Below are positions 36,181-49,559 of a DNA stretch of 64,000 nucleotides, piece by piece. The stretch comes from Undaria pinnatifida (Eukaryota > Sar > Phaeophyceae > Laminariales > Alariaceae). Below the pieces are notes generated by a model. It saw nothing but the letters and a program-made list of their open reading frames with translations. It was not told where the DNA came from and did not search any database. The stretch is from positions 7,203,599 to 7,267,598 of the forward strand of contig JABAKD010000030.1 of assembly GCA_012845835.1 (NCBI GenBank), read 5' to 3'. The translations under genes and the position numbers were made by a program. How positions within the stretch are numbered: position 1 is the first letter of the stretch; every line of letters starts with the position of its first letter.

Positions 36181-39100
36181 ATTGCAAGATATACAACCCT
36201 ATGATGGAGCTCACAACCGCGAGAGCTCGAGAAAGGGTATGTACCTACGGTATACCAGTAGCAATCGGCCTACGATAACACGAGGGGCGCGGCCACTGAG
36301 CGCAAGGATGCGAAGGGGGCCAAAGAAGAAGGTATAGACGCGGAAACCAAGTCAGAAGAGAATAAGGGAACACGTGTCACGCTGTGAAGGCCAAACGAGT
36401 TTACGGCCTGAAGCGTAGTGCCGAAGGGGCGGGCGGTCGGTCCATTTGCCGGAAGACAAGAGAGAAATAAAGGAACACTGCCTAACAGAACATCAGAGTC
36501 CGCTACGTTGGACATGGACACCTGACGTGGGGCCATCGCTTGGACGGTGAAAGAGAAACAACCAAGACGCGAAGAAGTACGCAAGCGTCGGGCCATTAAT
36601 CGAAAGGCAGAAGAGAAAGAGCCTGAAGCATGAAGCAAGAGAAAACAAAAAACAGTGCCTAAAATAATGTCAGGGTCCGCAAGGTTGGACCTGGAAGGCT
36701 GACGTGGGACCATTGGTCGAAAGGCAAACCTATAAAGAACCAGTACGCTGAGGTTTAACGGAAGCACAGGGGCCGTAATATGCGACCTAGGAGGCTAGCA
36801 TAAGGCCCTTGGTCGAACTGTAGAACGGAAAACCGAGGCTACCAAAACCAATCGCGAAAACGCAGTGAAAGACAACACCTAAAACAGTGGCACAGACAAC
36901 ACCAAAATGGTGGTACTGGAGGCGTGTGTGATACGCCGGAAAGCTTAACCGGGGGGCAACAGTGGAGTAACCTTGAAAGCTATCTGGGTACAATACCATG
37001 AAAACGGGAAGAAATATGTGGTGAGGTCACCTAGCCAAAGCTATACGCAAACAAGGACGAAACTGAATCGTAGACACCAGAAAGACGGAAGGCACTATCG
37101 GAAGCCGGAAAAAGAGTCGACATATGACACCTTGAGAGGCTAACTAATAACGGGAACAATGCCAGCAAACGTAGCGAAGCTATTCAACCATAACAAAGCA
37201 AGCCAAAAATGGGGTCAACAAGAAGATACTCGTTCAGCTCGAAGCAGCGCTGGAAGTGTCTAGATCCAGAAAGAATGCAGGGAACAGAGAAAACAATATG
37301 AAGAAAGCCGCAGCTAGGTACTATACGTCGGGAACGCGGGGTCGCTAACGTGGAGCAACTCTGAAAAGGTAACCGAGAAAAATGCACGGGGAAACAGGAA
37401 GTAGGCAAATCGTGTCATAGCAACGTATTGCACCCTGACAAAAAAAAGGGGGGTCCATAGCAAAGGACCTTGAAAGGCTACATTCAGAAAACGAGCAACG
37501 CTAGGTACGTAGCGAAGGCATACCTCCGAAAGCGATTTCGCCGGAAAAAAAAAACAACACGAAAGGGGGTCAACAGGGAACGACCTATATGGGCTGCGAA
37601 GCCAAACTGGAGTCAAAACGTGGGCCCGATGCGACAAGTACGCCAACAAGCCAAGAGCAAAACGGGGGCCAAGAGGGGAGGGCCTGTGGACTGCACAGTC
37701 AGGACGGGCTGTAAACCCATGATTAAGGCCGATGTAGTTGAACCCTATTGGCAGGTATGCCGAAAAGAAACAAGAAAAAGTGGTCGAGAGAAACAAAGAC
37801 CTGTTGGCTGCAAAGCCAGAACGGGGGTCAGTGTCGTTGGACCGTAGGGGCAGCGGTGCCGAGAGAAAAATGTAAGAAATAGTGGTCCAGGGAAATAGAT
37901 CCGCTGGCTACGAAGCAAGAACGGAGCCCGACAGCAAGGGGCTCTTGGCGGCAGGTACGACCAAACCAAAAGGCAGAGGCCAAAAGAGAACCGACAGATG
38001 GGCTGGGGAGACAGCACGGGACCGCTAACGTGAAACCTAAGGGGGGCTCTCAATGTGAAGCCAGTGGTCGACAACATGGGACCATAGACAGTAGCAATAG
38101 CTAAAATGCCGTAATACCAAGTGGCTGGGGCTAAAGTGCAGCGACGTCAGTCGTAGGAAGAAGTACGCCAAGAAGCAAGACATGTCCAACAACAAAAGCG
38201 AAGTATGCCAAGGGGCAAGGAAAGTCCAACAGCAACAAGAAAGGAGGTAATTCCTCGCGAAAAACGAAGCGAAATAACGCTGAAAGCATCCACGTTGTCA
38301 CCAATCGCATAAGGCGAGGTGGGAACGACACGATAGAAAACCTCGACATGGTTCGGAAACGCCATGGTTCGTCGGTGTGCACGAAACGTGGGCATACTAC
38401 ATCGGCGGTAGAAGGCGGAAGCAAAACCACGAAGGCGAACACTCGTCGTACTGTAGAAAAGTAGAACAACTTGGGCAAAAGTTCAAAATCAAGGCGCTCA
38501 TGAAGATCACTGAAAAAAACGAACAAATGCCATACTTTGAAGGCGGCAAAGAAGACAAAAGGCATACTACTACGGTAAGACTTTTTTAGAGCCTCAACAA
38601 TAGTCAGACTTTAAGGGGGTACTTCGGGGATCCGCGAGGCGATATCACTGACTGGAGCCTACCAGGTAGAATTGTACTGAGACAGTAGGGTCCTAAGCTA
38701 ATACGCGAACGAATTCTCCCAGAAGAAAGGAGAGAGGGCAACTACGGTCGGTCGCTAGCTGCGCACGGCGATAACCACTAAAGAGCATACGTGCCCAGAA
38801 ATAACAAGAAAACAAAAACAAATAATACCCGCGTTGCATGGACGCGAAAGCGGAAGGTATCGGTTCCGAAAATTCACGAACGCCAGAGTCGGGAGGAAAT
38901 ACGTTCTGAAGACGCACACACTGCAGAGAGGAGGGGGTGTACATTCACACATAGTGCAGGGAGAGGGGAAACCAAGATAGAAAAATCGAGCTAACACGAT
39001 ATTAATTTCAACCCATACCGTGAGAACGGTAAAAACGGGGTCTTAACGCAACGCAGGGCTCAGAAACTCTGCGAAAGAGCACGCACATGGTGCAGACGAT

Positions 39101-39506
39101 ATCTCGGCTGAGAAGGAATCAGGCGAAACTATTACGATATCGCGGGCTGATACCGTAAGCCGGACAGAGGGAGGGGGCAAGTCACGTACAACTCTAATAA
39201 TGCTAGCGGCGCGCATACACAGCGTGCAAGCGAAGTTCAGGCTAATAAGGACCAAGCGAAACTACCATGGTTTCGGGGGTTGATACTATAAAGAAGCCTA
39301 GAGAGGGGGGGGGTCGTGAACAAACGACGGACCCGGAAATACTAGCAGTTGATGTCGTGAAACTCTGAAAATGTGGCCTACTATAGAGCCATTCCTACTC
39401 GAAGCTAAGCGACGAAAAATCGGAGAAAACATCCGCGAAAGCACTTGGATATCCAATCGAGAAGAGGGGACTTGTGCAGGGCGATATGACGCAAACAAGG
39501 GGGACA

Positions 39507-40090
39507 ACACGCCTCAATAAGCACTTACGGCGTGCGCAGTGCAAAAAATAGAGGGAGGGCCAGAGCACATACCACGTATACCACAGTGGTAACAGAAGAA
39601 ATACGACGCCTCAATAAGCACCTATGACGTACGTAGTGCAAAAAGCGGAAGAAGAGCCAACATGGGCATACCACAGCGGGTTGGGAGACATATACCATGC
39701 CCAAATATGCACCTATTTTGACGTAGTGCAGAAAGCATGAGAAAGGCCAACAACAAAAAAAAATACCACAGCGGTTTCGGTCGCTGCGAAACAAGGGTAC
39801 GCTAAACCGACGAGGGAAAACGAAGTCACGGCAGGTTTGAGCCAAGTTACGAAAACGGGGCAGGTTAAACCGGCACACACAGGAAAACGGAACCATCTTA
39901 ACTTTTCGGCCTGGTTACGAAAATGGAGCCTGCTAAATCAGTGGCTGGAAGGCCAGGGTAGCACACCGACGCAAGTACGCAAACGTATGTCCTGGTCAAA
40001 AGTAGGATGACCCGAAAAGTCAGGGTAGCACACCGACGCAAGCACGCAAACATATGTGCTGTTCAAAAGTGTGACTACCCGAAGCGTCAA
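39507..40090. repeat. Two short tandem arrays inside the 9.55-kb insertion
   Basis: Three units of about 95 bp share CACGCCTCAATAAGCAC/CCAAATATGCACCTA and TACCACAG (39507-39765). Two 68-bp units share GGGTAGCACACCGACGCAAG (39954 and 40022). Confidence 0.75.
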
Positions 40091-41553
40091 GGCAAAGAAG
40101 GGGCACCTTGAAACTAACTGAACAACAAAATCAAACCCAAAAGAGAAAATCAAGAAGCCAATGCGCACAAAACAAATCCCATGAAAAAAAACTCAAGAAG
40201 GAACTCAAGAAACATGGTAAGGGGGAGGGACAACAAGACAAACGGGTAAGTGCGACTCAACGCGATAATACCCTGGCTGCAGATACCCCTGTCGCGTGGC
40301 GTTGTAGGCACGCCGGTCCGTAGATGGTGCTCCGCGAAGATATGCAGTAGAGACGCCGTAGGTTGATCCTGGAACCGGGTGATGTAGGGTTTGAAGAAAG
40401 ATCCGATGGAACGCGGCTGGTGGTCGTACTAGGGTGTGCTGCAGCGCTCCGATCGCGAGACAGTGACGTCGTGGTGTTCGCGGAAGATGTGGTAGGAGCG
40501 CTGGAGACGGATGATGGTCCAGTAAAACGCGTTGAAGAGCTCCGAGCACGAACCAGTGAGGGTGGGGTGTTCGCGGAAGATACGGTAAAGGCTCTTGTGA
40601 CGGAAGAAGACGAGGCTGTAGTAGCCCAATATGGTAGGTTGAAGAAGGTGTCGGATCGCGTACGCGGTGGTGGAATGTGCGTGTTCCGCAGCGTACATGT
40701 AGGCGCGAGCGTTGACGCTGTAGTAGTCCTTTAAGGTGGGCCTGTGGAGATGCCTGCGGTTCTCGCGGTGGTGGAGTTCGCTTTGTACGCGGCGAGGATA
40801 ACGGCGTGTTTGTTGGAATAGGCGGTAGAGAAGACCCGAAGTAGCCGGCGATGGCTGTGACGCCGGGGCGGTTAGTAGCGGACTGAAGGAGCAAACCTAC
40901 CGGCGCGGTGGCTGCAGGAGTCGGCGAAAAATGTCCCCGCTGGTCGGCGCTGACGGCACGATGACGCCGGAGTTGGTGGTAGTGGCCAGGGGGAGGGCGC
41001 CTCGCCGCTGGTAGCGGTTTGAAGCGGCAGGCCCATCGGTGCATGGCTGCAGAAGTCGGTGAAATAATTCCCAGATTGTCGGAGTAGATGGTGGCGACAA
41101 CGCCGGGGCCGGCGGTAGTGGCCAAAAAAGAAGAGGCTGCCTTGACGTTGGTAGTGGCTTGAAGGAAAAAACATCGAATGAAGAAGTCGCGGAAGACGAA
41201 GATGGAGCTCAGGTGAAAGGTGGAGCTCTGACGAAGGTGGAGCTCTGGTCGCGAAGCTCAGGTGACGAAAGGTGACGACGGATCTCCGTGCAGGAGGAGC
41301 TGCGGTCGCGAAGTACAGGTGACGACGAAGCTCTATCGAAAATGGAGCTCTGAAAAAGGTGGATTTCTGGGCTTGAAGCTCGGGTGACGACGAAGCTCTG
41401 GTGAAAGGTGGAACTCCGGTGAGCGTAGAGCTCTGGTCTCGAAGCTCAGGTGACGGCGAAGCTCAGGTGACGTCGAAGCTCTGGTGAAAGGTGGAACTCC
41501 GGTGAACGTGGAGGTCTGGTCGCGAAGCTCAGGTGACGGCGAAGCTCAGGTGA

Positions 41554-41710
41554 CGATGGAGCTCTGGTGGCAAAGCTCAGGCGACGACGAAACTCACGTG
41601 ACGATGGAGCTCTGGTGGCAAAGCTCAGGTGACGACGGAACTCACGTGACGATGGAGCTCTGGTGGCAAAGCTCAGGTGACGACGGAGCTCAGATGACGA
41701 TGGAGCTCTG
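41554..41710 (+). repeat. 48-bp minisatellite readable as a 16-residue repeat
   Basis: About 3.3 units begin GATGGAGCTCTGGTGGCAAA. Being a multiple of three, it stays open in several frames; the + frame reads VTMELWWQSSGDDGTH per unit. The open frame is probably a by-product of the period. Confidence 0.85.
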
Positions 41711-44700
41711 GTTGCGGTGTTCGCGCGGCAGTGGGGGGGGGGTCGATGATCTTGGAAGTGTAGCCACAGGTACTGGCGAGAAAAACCGTAGTCGGAAGGG
41801 CAGTCCACAGTTTTCAGCGGCGGCTGTGGAGCGGTGACGGCTCCGGGAAAATAATGGTCCGACGAAGGATGAGGATGGCCAAAAAGGGATGCGCCAATGG
41901 TGGGCGCTGGGGAGAACGAAGGACGGCCTGAAAGCCGATCCAGGAGGAGCGCCAGCGTCCTCGGCGCCTTTCTCGGAGCTGGCTAGCGAACCGAAGGCGA
42001 TGTCATGGGCCGAAATAGACCCGACGGAGGTTTTGGCGCGGAGAAGGGGTCGACGGACTGTTTTGGTATGGTCCGCAACGGTGAGTTGCCGAAAGTATTA
42101 CCAGCGAAACGTGGTGCATGGGGCAGGAGGGAGAGGGTTTGAGCCCACCCAAGTCAATGCCTAACAGGAAGGGTGCACGGTTTGCGCGTCGCCGGTGGAT
42201 GGGGGCGGATAGTGATGGTGGGTCGAAAGGGAGGGGGAACTAGCCCACCCAAAACGATACCCGGGATGGAATGCTCGCATCGGTCGACGTGGGCAGCGGA
42301 GAGGCCGTGGAAGGGCCCGATTTCTGGCTAAAAAGGTCCCATACGTACCAGGCTCGGGAGGTTCATGAGCCCGAGGCTAAAAAAAATAACAAACTCGGAA
42401 AAAGAGGGCGGTGGAATGGTAGAGGTGGGTCGTAGAGGAGAGGTAGCGAGCCCACCCAAACCGATAGTCGGTTCGAAACGCTCATACCCGGAAAAAAAAA
42501 AATTAGCTTCAACTCAGAAGATGGGAGCGGCGGGATGTAGTGGTGGGTTGGGAGGGACGGGGGAACGAGCCCACCCAAGCCGATGCTCGGCTCGGAGAGG
42601 TCATAACCGGAAAGGAACAAAACCACAGGTTCAGATGGTAAACCTATAGGAATGTTAGGGTAGGGGGGGGGTGGCGACAGTGGCGTCACAGATATGCCTT
42701 CAGGGACGGGTAGGGGTTGCCTAGGTTCAGGTGGTGAACCTACAGGGTTGTTGAGGCAAAAGGGGGGGTGGCGGTATTGGTGTCGGATGGGGATTCGCGA
42801 CCGTTGGGTTGGAAGGGAACTGTTCGGTGTTCACTGGCAACGGAAGCAGAATCAGTCGGGGTCGTCCGTGGTTGTGTCGTGGAGGAAAGCTGAAGGGCCG
42901 TTGGTGGCAAGGATCCGGTTAATGAAGGAGTAGCTAAAGAGCTGGGTCGGGAGCGATAAACCGCGGGTTTGTTGTGGTTGCGGGAAACCAGGGCACGCTG
43001 GTGGGTAAACGGAAAAGTTGGCCGGGAGGTACCGTCGGTGGCCTGGAACAGGCGGGATGGTTTGGGCCAGGGTAGCCGTGAAAAGGGGGCGGTAGGGGGT
43101 CCATTGTTTGTCGAAATGAGAACTAACCAGACCTTGAGCGGGAGGGCGGTTGCTTCCTCCAGAGGGTCGGCGGGGACCGGAGCAAGGCGGCTCTATGGTA
43201 ACACGTCGGGGTCGAGAACAGCTTGGGGAATTCGGCAGGTGCGCCTCGGTGGCAACGGAGGGGGCCGGGACAGAGATGTTCTGTGGAAACCGGTCGCGTT
43301 GAAGGGAGGGGCGCGGCAGAGTTGTTCTGTCGCGTTGGAAAGGGTTGGAACGAGGTCGGTAGTAGGAGGGTTCGGCGAGAAAATGCCGAGACCGAAAGGG
43401 GATGACTCGTTTGCAACGCGGCTGGTTAGGGAAAAAGGCGGCTGCCAACCGAATAAAGCGGTTATTGCTCCTGCCTATGGATGGGATTGCCAGTCTCGGG
43501 TGTACCGTTGCCGAAGCTAGAGATACGAACTGGGAGGGCGGTGGTGGATGTCGAGGGTCGTTGGGTGGTGGTACGGGAATAGGTTCCGGCGTTTGTCGGC
43601 CTCGGAACCGTTGTCCCAGGTAGGTAAGAAAGGGGGAGCTCCGGCGTATGTCGGTCTCGGAACCAATGTCCATGGCTGGTCGTAGGAAACGGTTCCGATA
43701 CTTGGTCGAAGCCGGGAAAGCTTAGTGGTCGTGGTGTCGCTCAAAATGTCGGTATCGGGCGATGTCGGAAACTACTCCACACGGTGATAAGAAAAAACCG
43801 TAGAGGAAGAATCCAGAAGGGTGGCACTGCTAAAGGTTGAACATCCCAGAAGAGGTAGTCCGGTGTAGGCTGTCTGCGGTGAGCCGCCAAGCAGTGGTCA
43901 GTTGCGGCTGTCTGTAAGACTGTCGCGTGGCGATGGCGAGGGTGCAGCTGGCTGATCTAGAGAACATGCGCGGCTGGGTTAACGTGATCGCAAAGGGAGC
44001 CTCGGTATTGCATCACCGAGGCTCTGGGAGGGTCTCCGTGGGTTGCGTTTAAAGGAGCGGGGCGAAGATACCCTGGGGGTCCTGTCTCCAAGCGGCGTTG
44101 GATGAGCAGGATATAACTCGCTAGGAAATGCCGTACCTGTGGTCCGTGTCCACGCAATCCACGAGAGTTGCGGGGAAGACGGGGCAAGGGGCTCAGGGCA
44201 TATCCTGGTCAACTATGATCGCGAGTCTTCCGTCGTCATGACGGGACTGTCCCTTGGGCCCAGGGGCAGTGGTGCTGTCAACACTGTGGCAGCGAGTGGG
44301 AACCCGTCGTTCGCGGGCCCACCGCTGGCACTTGAAAAACGCGCACGTCCTAGGACGAGCGCGAGTGGAGCCGCCGATAAATAGGCGAGGCGGGCTCAGG
44401 ATGCGATGGCCCGGAATTGGAAGCAGAAGTTTCGTGCTGTAGTCCGGAACCGCTGGTAGCCGTGGTCTTCGGCAAGTAGCGTTGCTCATCGGTGGAAGGC
44501 GTCGAGTGGAGCATCCCAGTAGGGCTCGACGTCTTGGGCTCCTCGTACCCACACCTCAAGACCATCGCTAGAACAAGGGGATCAGGCTTGGACAAGCGAT
44601 ATCGCATGTATGGGGCTGGGCGGGGGAGGTAGATTGTTGGGGGGCGGGGGCGTCGGTGGAGCTCGTTCTTGTAAAGTTGAAGCTGGAACCTCGTCCCGCA

Positions 44701-44983
44701 ATTAGATGGCCTGGTGCTGGTAGTGCTGTATCGGTTGATCAGCGTGTAGCGTCCAGGGATTTTTGCCGCAATGGGTATCGGCCGGCCACGCTGTTGCTGT
44801 CGATGTTGTCGTCGTTGTCTCAGCAGTTTCCCGAGGAAGAAAGGCGATCATGGCGCTTTCGACCCAAAAAATAGGTGTCACGGCAATTATAACGAGCGGC
44901 GTTGGTTGTCGCGGGTTATTGCCGGGTAATAGCGCCGGGTTTACGGTCCGCGCGTTTCCGCAAATACCAAAAGTAAAAATCAG

Positions 44984-45250
44984 CAGTAGTAGCACCTAAT
45001 ATGAAGTCGAATGATCGCACCATAATGCAGTGGTATCTTCCGCCAACCATTCGCCCATTTCCTTTCCCCACATCTTCTCCTTTTATCTACTACTATTTCC
45101 TTTCCCTATATATACCTGGTATGTTGTAGCTGAGAGTCTACCTTAATCCTCATCAACATTGCCACCCCAGGCCAGTGGCCTTAGTCCTCCCGATTCTTCC
45201 TCCCTTCCCCTCGCGGCCTGACGATCCCTCAGAGAAAGTATATATCTCGA
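44984..45250 (-). mobile_element. LINE-B copy 2, remaining part (RT C-terminal end and 3' UTR)
   Basis: It matches 32663-32925 (AGTAGCACCTAATATGAAG through CCCCTCGCGGCCTGACGATC), with a few indels. The frame end homologous to the last part of the LINE-B protein is included. Similarity ends near 45250, so the copy is strongly 5'-truncated. Confidence 0.88.
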
Positions 45251-46984
45251 TTGAAATATTCCATCTTTCGATCCATGAACAACAAGTTTTTTTTTTTATT
45301 ATATGGTCTATAGTTCTATAGACTATATATATATAGTTTTTTGGGGGGGGAGTAGCCGACTTTCATTCTCGAATGAATGCTGTTATAACATAACTAATAA
45401 TATTCGGTATTTATTCGTACTCCTCCCGCCGGGGGGGAGAAAAAACAAAATAAACCGCCTACCATACATATAAATATATATGATAGAGAAGTATACTGGA
45501 AACTACAGTAATAAATTTATAAAATAGATGTGATGTTAAATCTAGCTCAAAATTACCCACCTAAATAAAGTAAAAATACCAACACTTACCACTACTAAAG
45601 TGAACAAGAAATAAGACCCCTAAGAATAAAAACTCACTCATATAATATTACAAGTACCAACAACGCAGCTTGCAGATAGATATGAATGCTGACCTGAAAT
45701 TCGTCGAACTCACGGCTGACGTCCTTGAAATGTTTTATACTCCGTATAAAATATGTATATACCCGTATAGGTCTGTATATTATATGTGTTTTTCTTTTTT
45801 AACAGAACAATATGACCCCTCCCTTTATGAAAAAACTCACCCACATACTCGTAGTACATTAGTAGTACCAACAACGCAGCTTGCGAAGAGGAGTATTGAC
45901 CCGAAATTCGTCAAACTCACGGCTGACGTCCTTGAAATATTTTTATAAAATAACAAATTATGAAGCTTTCAACACGTCGTTTACTACACACCTAAAAACT
46001 GGGTTGCATATAATACATGACATGTAACATCAAACCTTCTACAATAATAAACATTACCAGGCGGGTGATATAAAGGGGTGTCTTCTTGCTACAACCGTCA
46101 GATTCGTCCCCTTTAAGGGTTTATAATTTCCGCGCACGTATTGAAATGCCCCCCCCCCCCCTGATCCCTCTTGTTCAAACGCCCCACCTAAAATCAAAAT
46201 CTACCAGAGTAGTAAACATTACCAGCCAGCTGATATCATCTAATTATCCTTCTGGCCAGCCATGCCATAGCTCCAACTCATCTCCGCCCTCCTGCCCCCC
46301 CCCCCCCCCTTTTTGTTCCCCGCCCAGTTCGTTCAAACGCCCCACTTACAATCGAAATCGGCCAGAGTAATAAACACTTCTAAGCAATTGATATCACGTC
46401 ATTATCTTTCTAGCCATTCATGACGTAGCTTCCATTCATCCCCCCTCCCCCCCTCCAACGCCCCCTCCTTCCCCACACCCCGCACGATCACCTAGACCCA
46501 GCACCGCGCGTATAGCAAGCCCCTACATATATGATTAATACGCGCGATCGGAGTATCACACACAATGTTGCCAAGATGGGTTTCGACCAAATTCTTGATC
46601 TCATAGCTGGAGTGTATTTTGATATTATATGTGACCTAAACCTCTTGAAAACCTCCCCCCCCCCCCCCCCTTATTTTTTCTCGCTCTCCCTTGCTTAAAC
46701 GCCCCACCTAATATCGAAATCCGCCAGAGTAATAAACACTTCCACGCCCTGGATATCACCTCATTATCTTTTTAGAGCCGTCCATGCCGCTGCTGTAATT
46801 CCCACCCCCCCCCGCCCACAACGCCCCCTCCTTCCCCACCACCCGCACCATCGCCTAGACCTAGCACCACGCGTATAGCAAACCCCTACATCTATGGGAC
46901 CTAAAGCCCTCCCCCCACCCCCCTCCCCCACAAGAAGGATTGATATTTTCCACGCACAAATCGAGCTGCCTCACCTGTCCCTCG
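45251..46984. repeat. AT-rich region with dispersed short duplications
   Basis: 45610-45745 is repeated at 45808-45950 (ACCAACAACGCAGCTTGC, TCACGGCTGACGTCCTTGAA). About 100-bp units at 46168, 46335 and 46696 share AACGCCCCAC, CAGAGTA(A/G)TAAACA and TCATTATCTTT. Several long C-runs occur. No gene was recognised. Confidence 0.65.
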
Positions 46985-47689
46985 CCCCCCTCCCCCCCTC
47001 CCGCCCCCCTTTTGATCAAAATCAGGCCTCCACGTCCTTAAAATCTCCGCCCTCCCCTCACCGGTTATTCGACTTACAGGATTCACTTGATAAACTGATG
47101 CATTTCCTTCCACACCTGTCAGATTTTGTCCTCCTCAGAAACGGGTTTTATAGTTTCCGCGCACAGACTGCCTAGCATCACCCTGTTGACCCTGATAACT
47201 ACACTGTACTTGCACGGGGGGTCGCCGACCTATATCCTCAATGAGGACACAACCCGTAATACGCGCGATCGGAGTATCACACACAGCTTGCAAAGATGAG
47301 TTTCGACAAAATCTTCGATCTCACAGCTGGAGTGTATTTTATTTTTTATAATAATAATAGTGTATTTTTAATTTTCAACGAAAAAAGGGCGAGCATGTGT
47401 GGAGCCACCACAAAAGGCCCTGACGCTGACGCTAAACGACTGGCGTTATAATTAAAAAAAACTCTCCGTCCAGCCATGGTGAGGGAGATCGAAGATTTCG
47501 CCGAAACTCACCAACTTTGCAAGCTAGCTGTGTCTGATACTATTATAATACTACTTAGTAACTCCGAACGCGCGAGTTTTATGTGGTGTGTGTCCTCATA
47601 AAGATATTATTATATATAGATGATACAGCAGGTCGGCGACTCCCCTTGAAACTACTTGATACATGCCACATATCGTGGGAGGTTATGTT

Positions 47690-48000
47690 CTGTAGGTTTT
47701 GTGGATTCAGGGTAAAGGTATGGGAGTCTTACAGAACTTCCAGAACTTGCGGGTACGGGTATGAAAGTGTTACATAACTTCCGGAAGTTCCGGGTACTGT
47801 GGCACGGGCGTACAGAACTCACAGAAGTTCCGGGCGGGTACGAAGGTGCTGTATCCGTACCCCGGGTATTGTGGCACGGGGTGTACAGAACTCACAGAAG
47901 TTCCGGGTACGGGTATGAATGTCCTACAGAACTACCATAAGTTCGGGTACGGGTATGTAACAAAAGTCTTACAGAACTTCCAGAAGTTCCGGGTATTAAT
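47690..48000. repeat. Palindromic minisatellite, array 1
   Basis: Roughly eight imperfect units of 30-50 bases carry ACAGAACTTCCAGAAGTTCC followed by GGGTACGGGTATG. The core GAACTTC-CA-GAAGTTC is an inverted repeat. A single unit also occurs at about 48317-48370. Confidence 0.85.
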
Positions 48001-49559
48001 GTTATAAAAAATGAAATACACTCCAGCTGTGAGATCGAAGATTTCGTCGAAACTCATATTTGCAAGCTGTGTGTGATACTCCGATCGCGCGTATTACGAG
48101 TTGTGTGTCCTCATTAAGGATATAGGTCGGCGACTCCCCTTACAACTACAGTGTAGCTATCAGGGTCAACAGGGTGATGTTAGGCAGTCTGTGCGCGGAA
48201 ACTATAAAACCCGTTTCTGAGGGGGACCAAATCTGACAGCTGTGGAGGGAAATGTATCCGTTTATCAAGTGAATCCTGCAAGTCGAATAACCGGTGAGGG
48301 GGGGGCGGAGTTTTGTAATGTTGTGGCACGGGCGTACAGAACTTACAAAAGTTCCGGATAGGGTAATGCCCGGGTAAAGCACACCCCCTGGGGGGGGAGT
48401 TCGATTCGGATTGAGTGGAGGATTCAATCCAACTTGCATGGATGGCATGTTCTCACTGAGCCAATGTCCCCGAGACAAGATGTCGTAGCTTTAAGGGAAC
48501 TATGAATTTTATCGGCAAAACCACCACCAAGAGAGGCGATAGATCGTAAACCTCAATGAATGGCAACCGGGGCAACAGCCGCGCTCACGGCTATACTGCG
48601 CTATGATCATACCATAGCGTACCCCGGCTGTGGCACTTCAAAACAGACAATGGCGGTCGCAAGCCCATATTTGCCACCACAGCTCGATAAGCCAAGTGCC
48701 GCGGCAAAGAAGAAGCGAAACTACCGAAAACACAGAAGATACTTCTAGTCTATAAACGTCGATAGTTGCTGCATCGCCGTCACGGCAGATCTCTATGTAT
48801 TATTCCGATCGGAAAAAAACATTGACAATACGCAATACGTGGTTTCCCGATAGGCGCCAAATTCGTACCAGGTATGTTTCCACCAAATCGAACCGAATTC
48901 AACTCAATTAATATAAAATTAAAATTTCTGATTCAAAAGTGTCCTTCGTTAATTATAAAAAATGAAAATACACTCCAGCTGTGAGATCGAAGATTTTGTC
49001 GAAAACTCATCTTTGCAAGCTGTGTGTGATACTCCGATCGCGCGCATTACGAGTTGTGTGTCCTCATTGAGGATATAGGTCGGCGACTCCCCTTACAACT
49101 ACAGTGTAGCTATCAGGGTCAACAACAGGATGATTCTAGTCAGTCTGTGCGCGGGAACACTCTAAAACCCGTTTCTGAGGGGGGCAAAATCTGACAGCTG
49201 TGAAGGGAAATGTATCCGTTTATCAAGTGAATCTTGTAAGTCGAATAACCGGTGAGGGGGGTGGGGCGGAGTTTTGAAGGACGTGGGGGCCTGGTTTTGA
49301 TCAAAAGCGAGCGGGTTTGGAGGGGGGGGGGAGGGGGGGAAAGTAACACGTGCCTACGGGTTAGAAACGAAAGAAACATGGACAGGACGTACCTACACAA
49401 CAGCTGCTAGCAGTAGGTCCTACTATCATATACGATACGTACTGCTACTGCTGTACATTCGGTGTTCGGTTGGTTTCACTGACGACAAGATATGACATTA
49501 TAATAGAATGCATAATACACTCGTTGGGTTATTAAACCTGAATTAATGCATGTGGGCTC

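Larger units (their letters stand above)
35429..44983. mobile_element. 9.55-kb insertion without recognisable coding capacity
   Basis: It splits LINE-B copy 2, so it looks like an insertion. Sub-parts: 35655-36180, repeat X copy B; about 36290-38100, degenerate units of roughly 190 bp; 39507-39765, about 95-bp units; 39945-40090, two 68-bp units; 40885-41130, two units of about 130 bp; 41554-41710, a 48-bp tandem. The + strand is strikingly purine-rich to about 40.2 kb, then G-rich. The longest frames are Pro/Ser-rich low-complexity antisense frames and are not credible genes. No transposase, RT, LTR pair or terminal inverted repeat was recognised; a non-autonomous (LARD-like) element is one possibility. 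Confidence 0.55.

Noticed and set aside
40205-41125. 306-codon minus-strand Pro/Arg-rich frame
   Set aside because: Low complexity, built from degenerate tandem repeats, and it overlaps equally open frames on the other strand.
42852-43673. 273-codon minus-strand Pro/Ser/Arg-rich frame
   Set aside because: It lies antisense to G-rich non-coding DNA of the insertion; composition alone keeps it open and no domain is visible.
35429-44983. LTR retrotransposon with intact LTR pair
   Set aside because: I found no matching long terminal repeats at 35.4 and 45.0 kb; the repeat X copy has no partner at the right end.
48560-48748. 62-codon + strand frame with a basic C-terminus
   Set aside because: Too short, in a repeat field, and without recognisable motif or splice partner.
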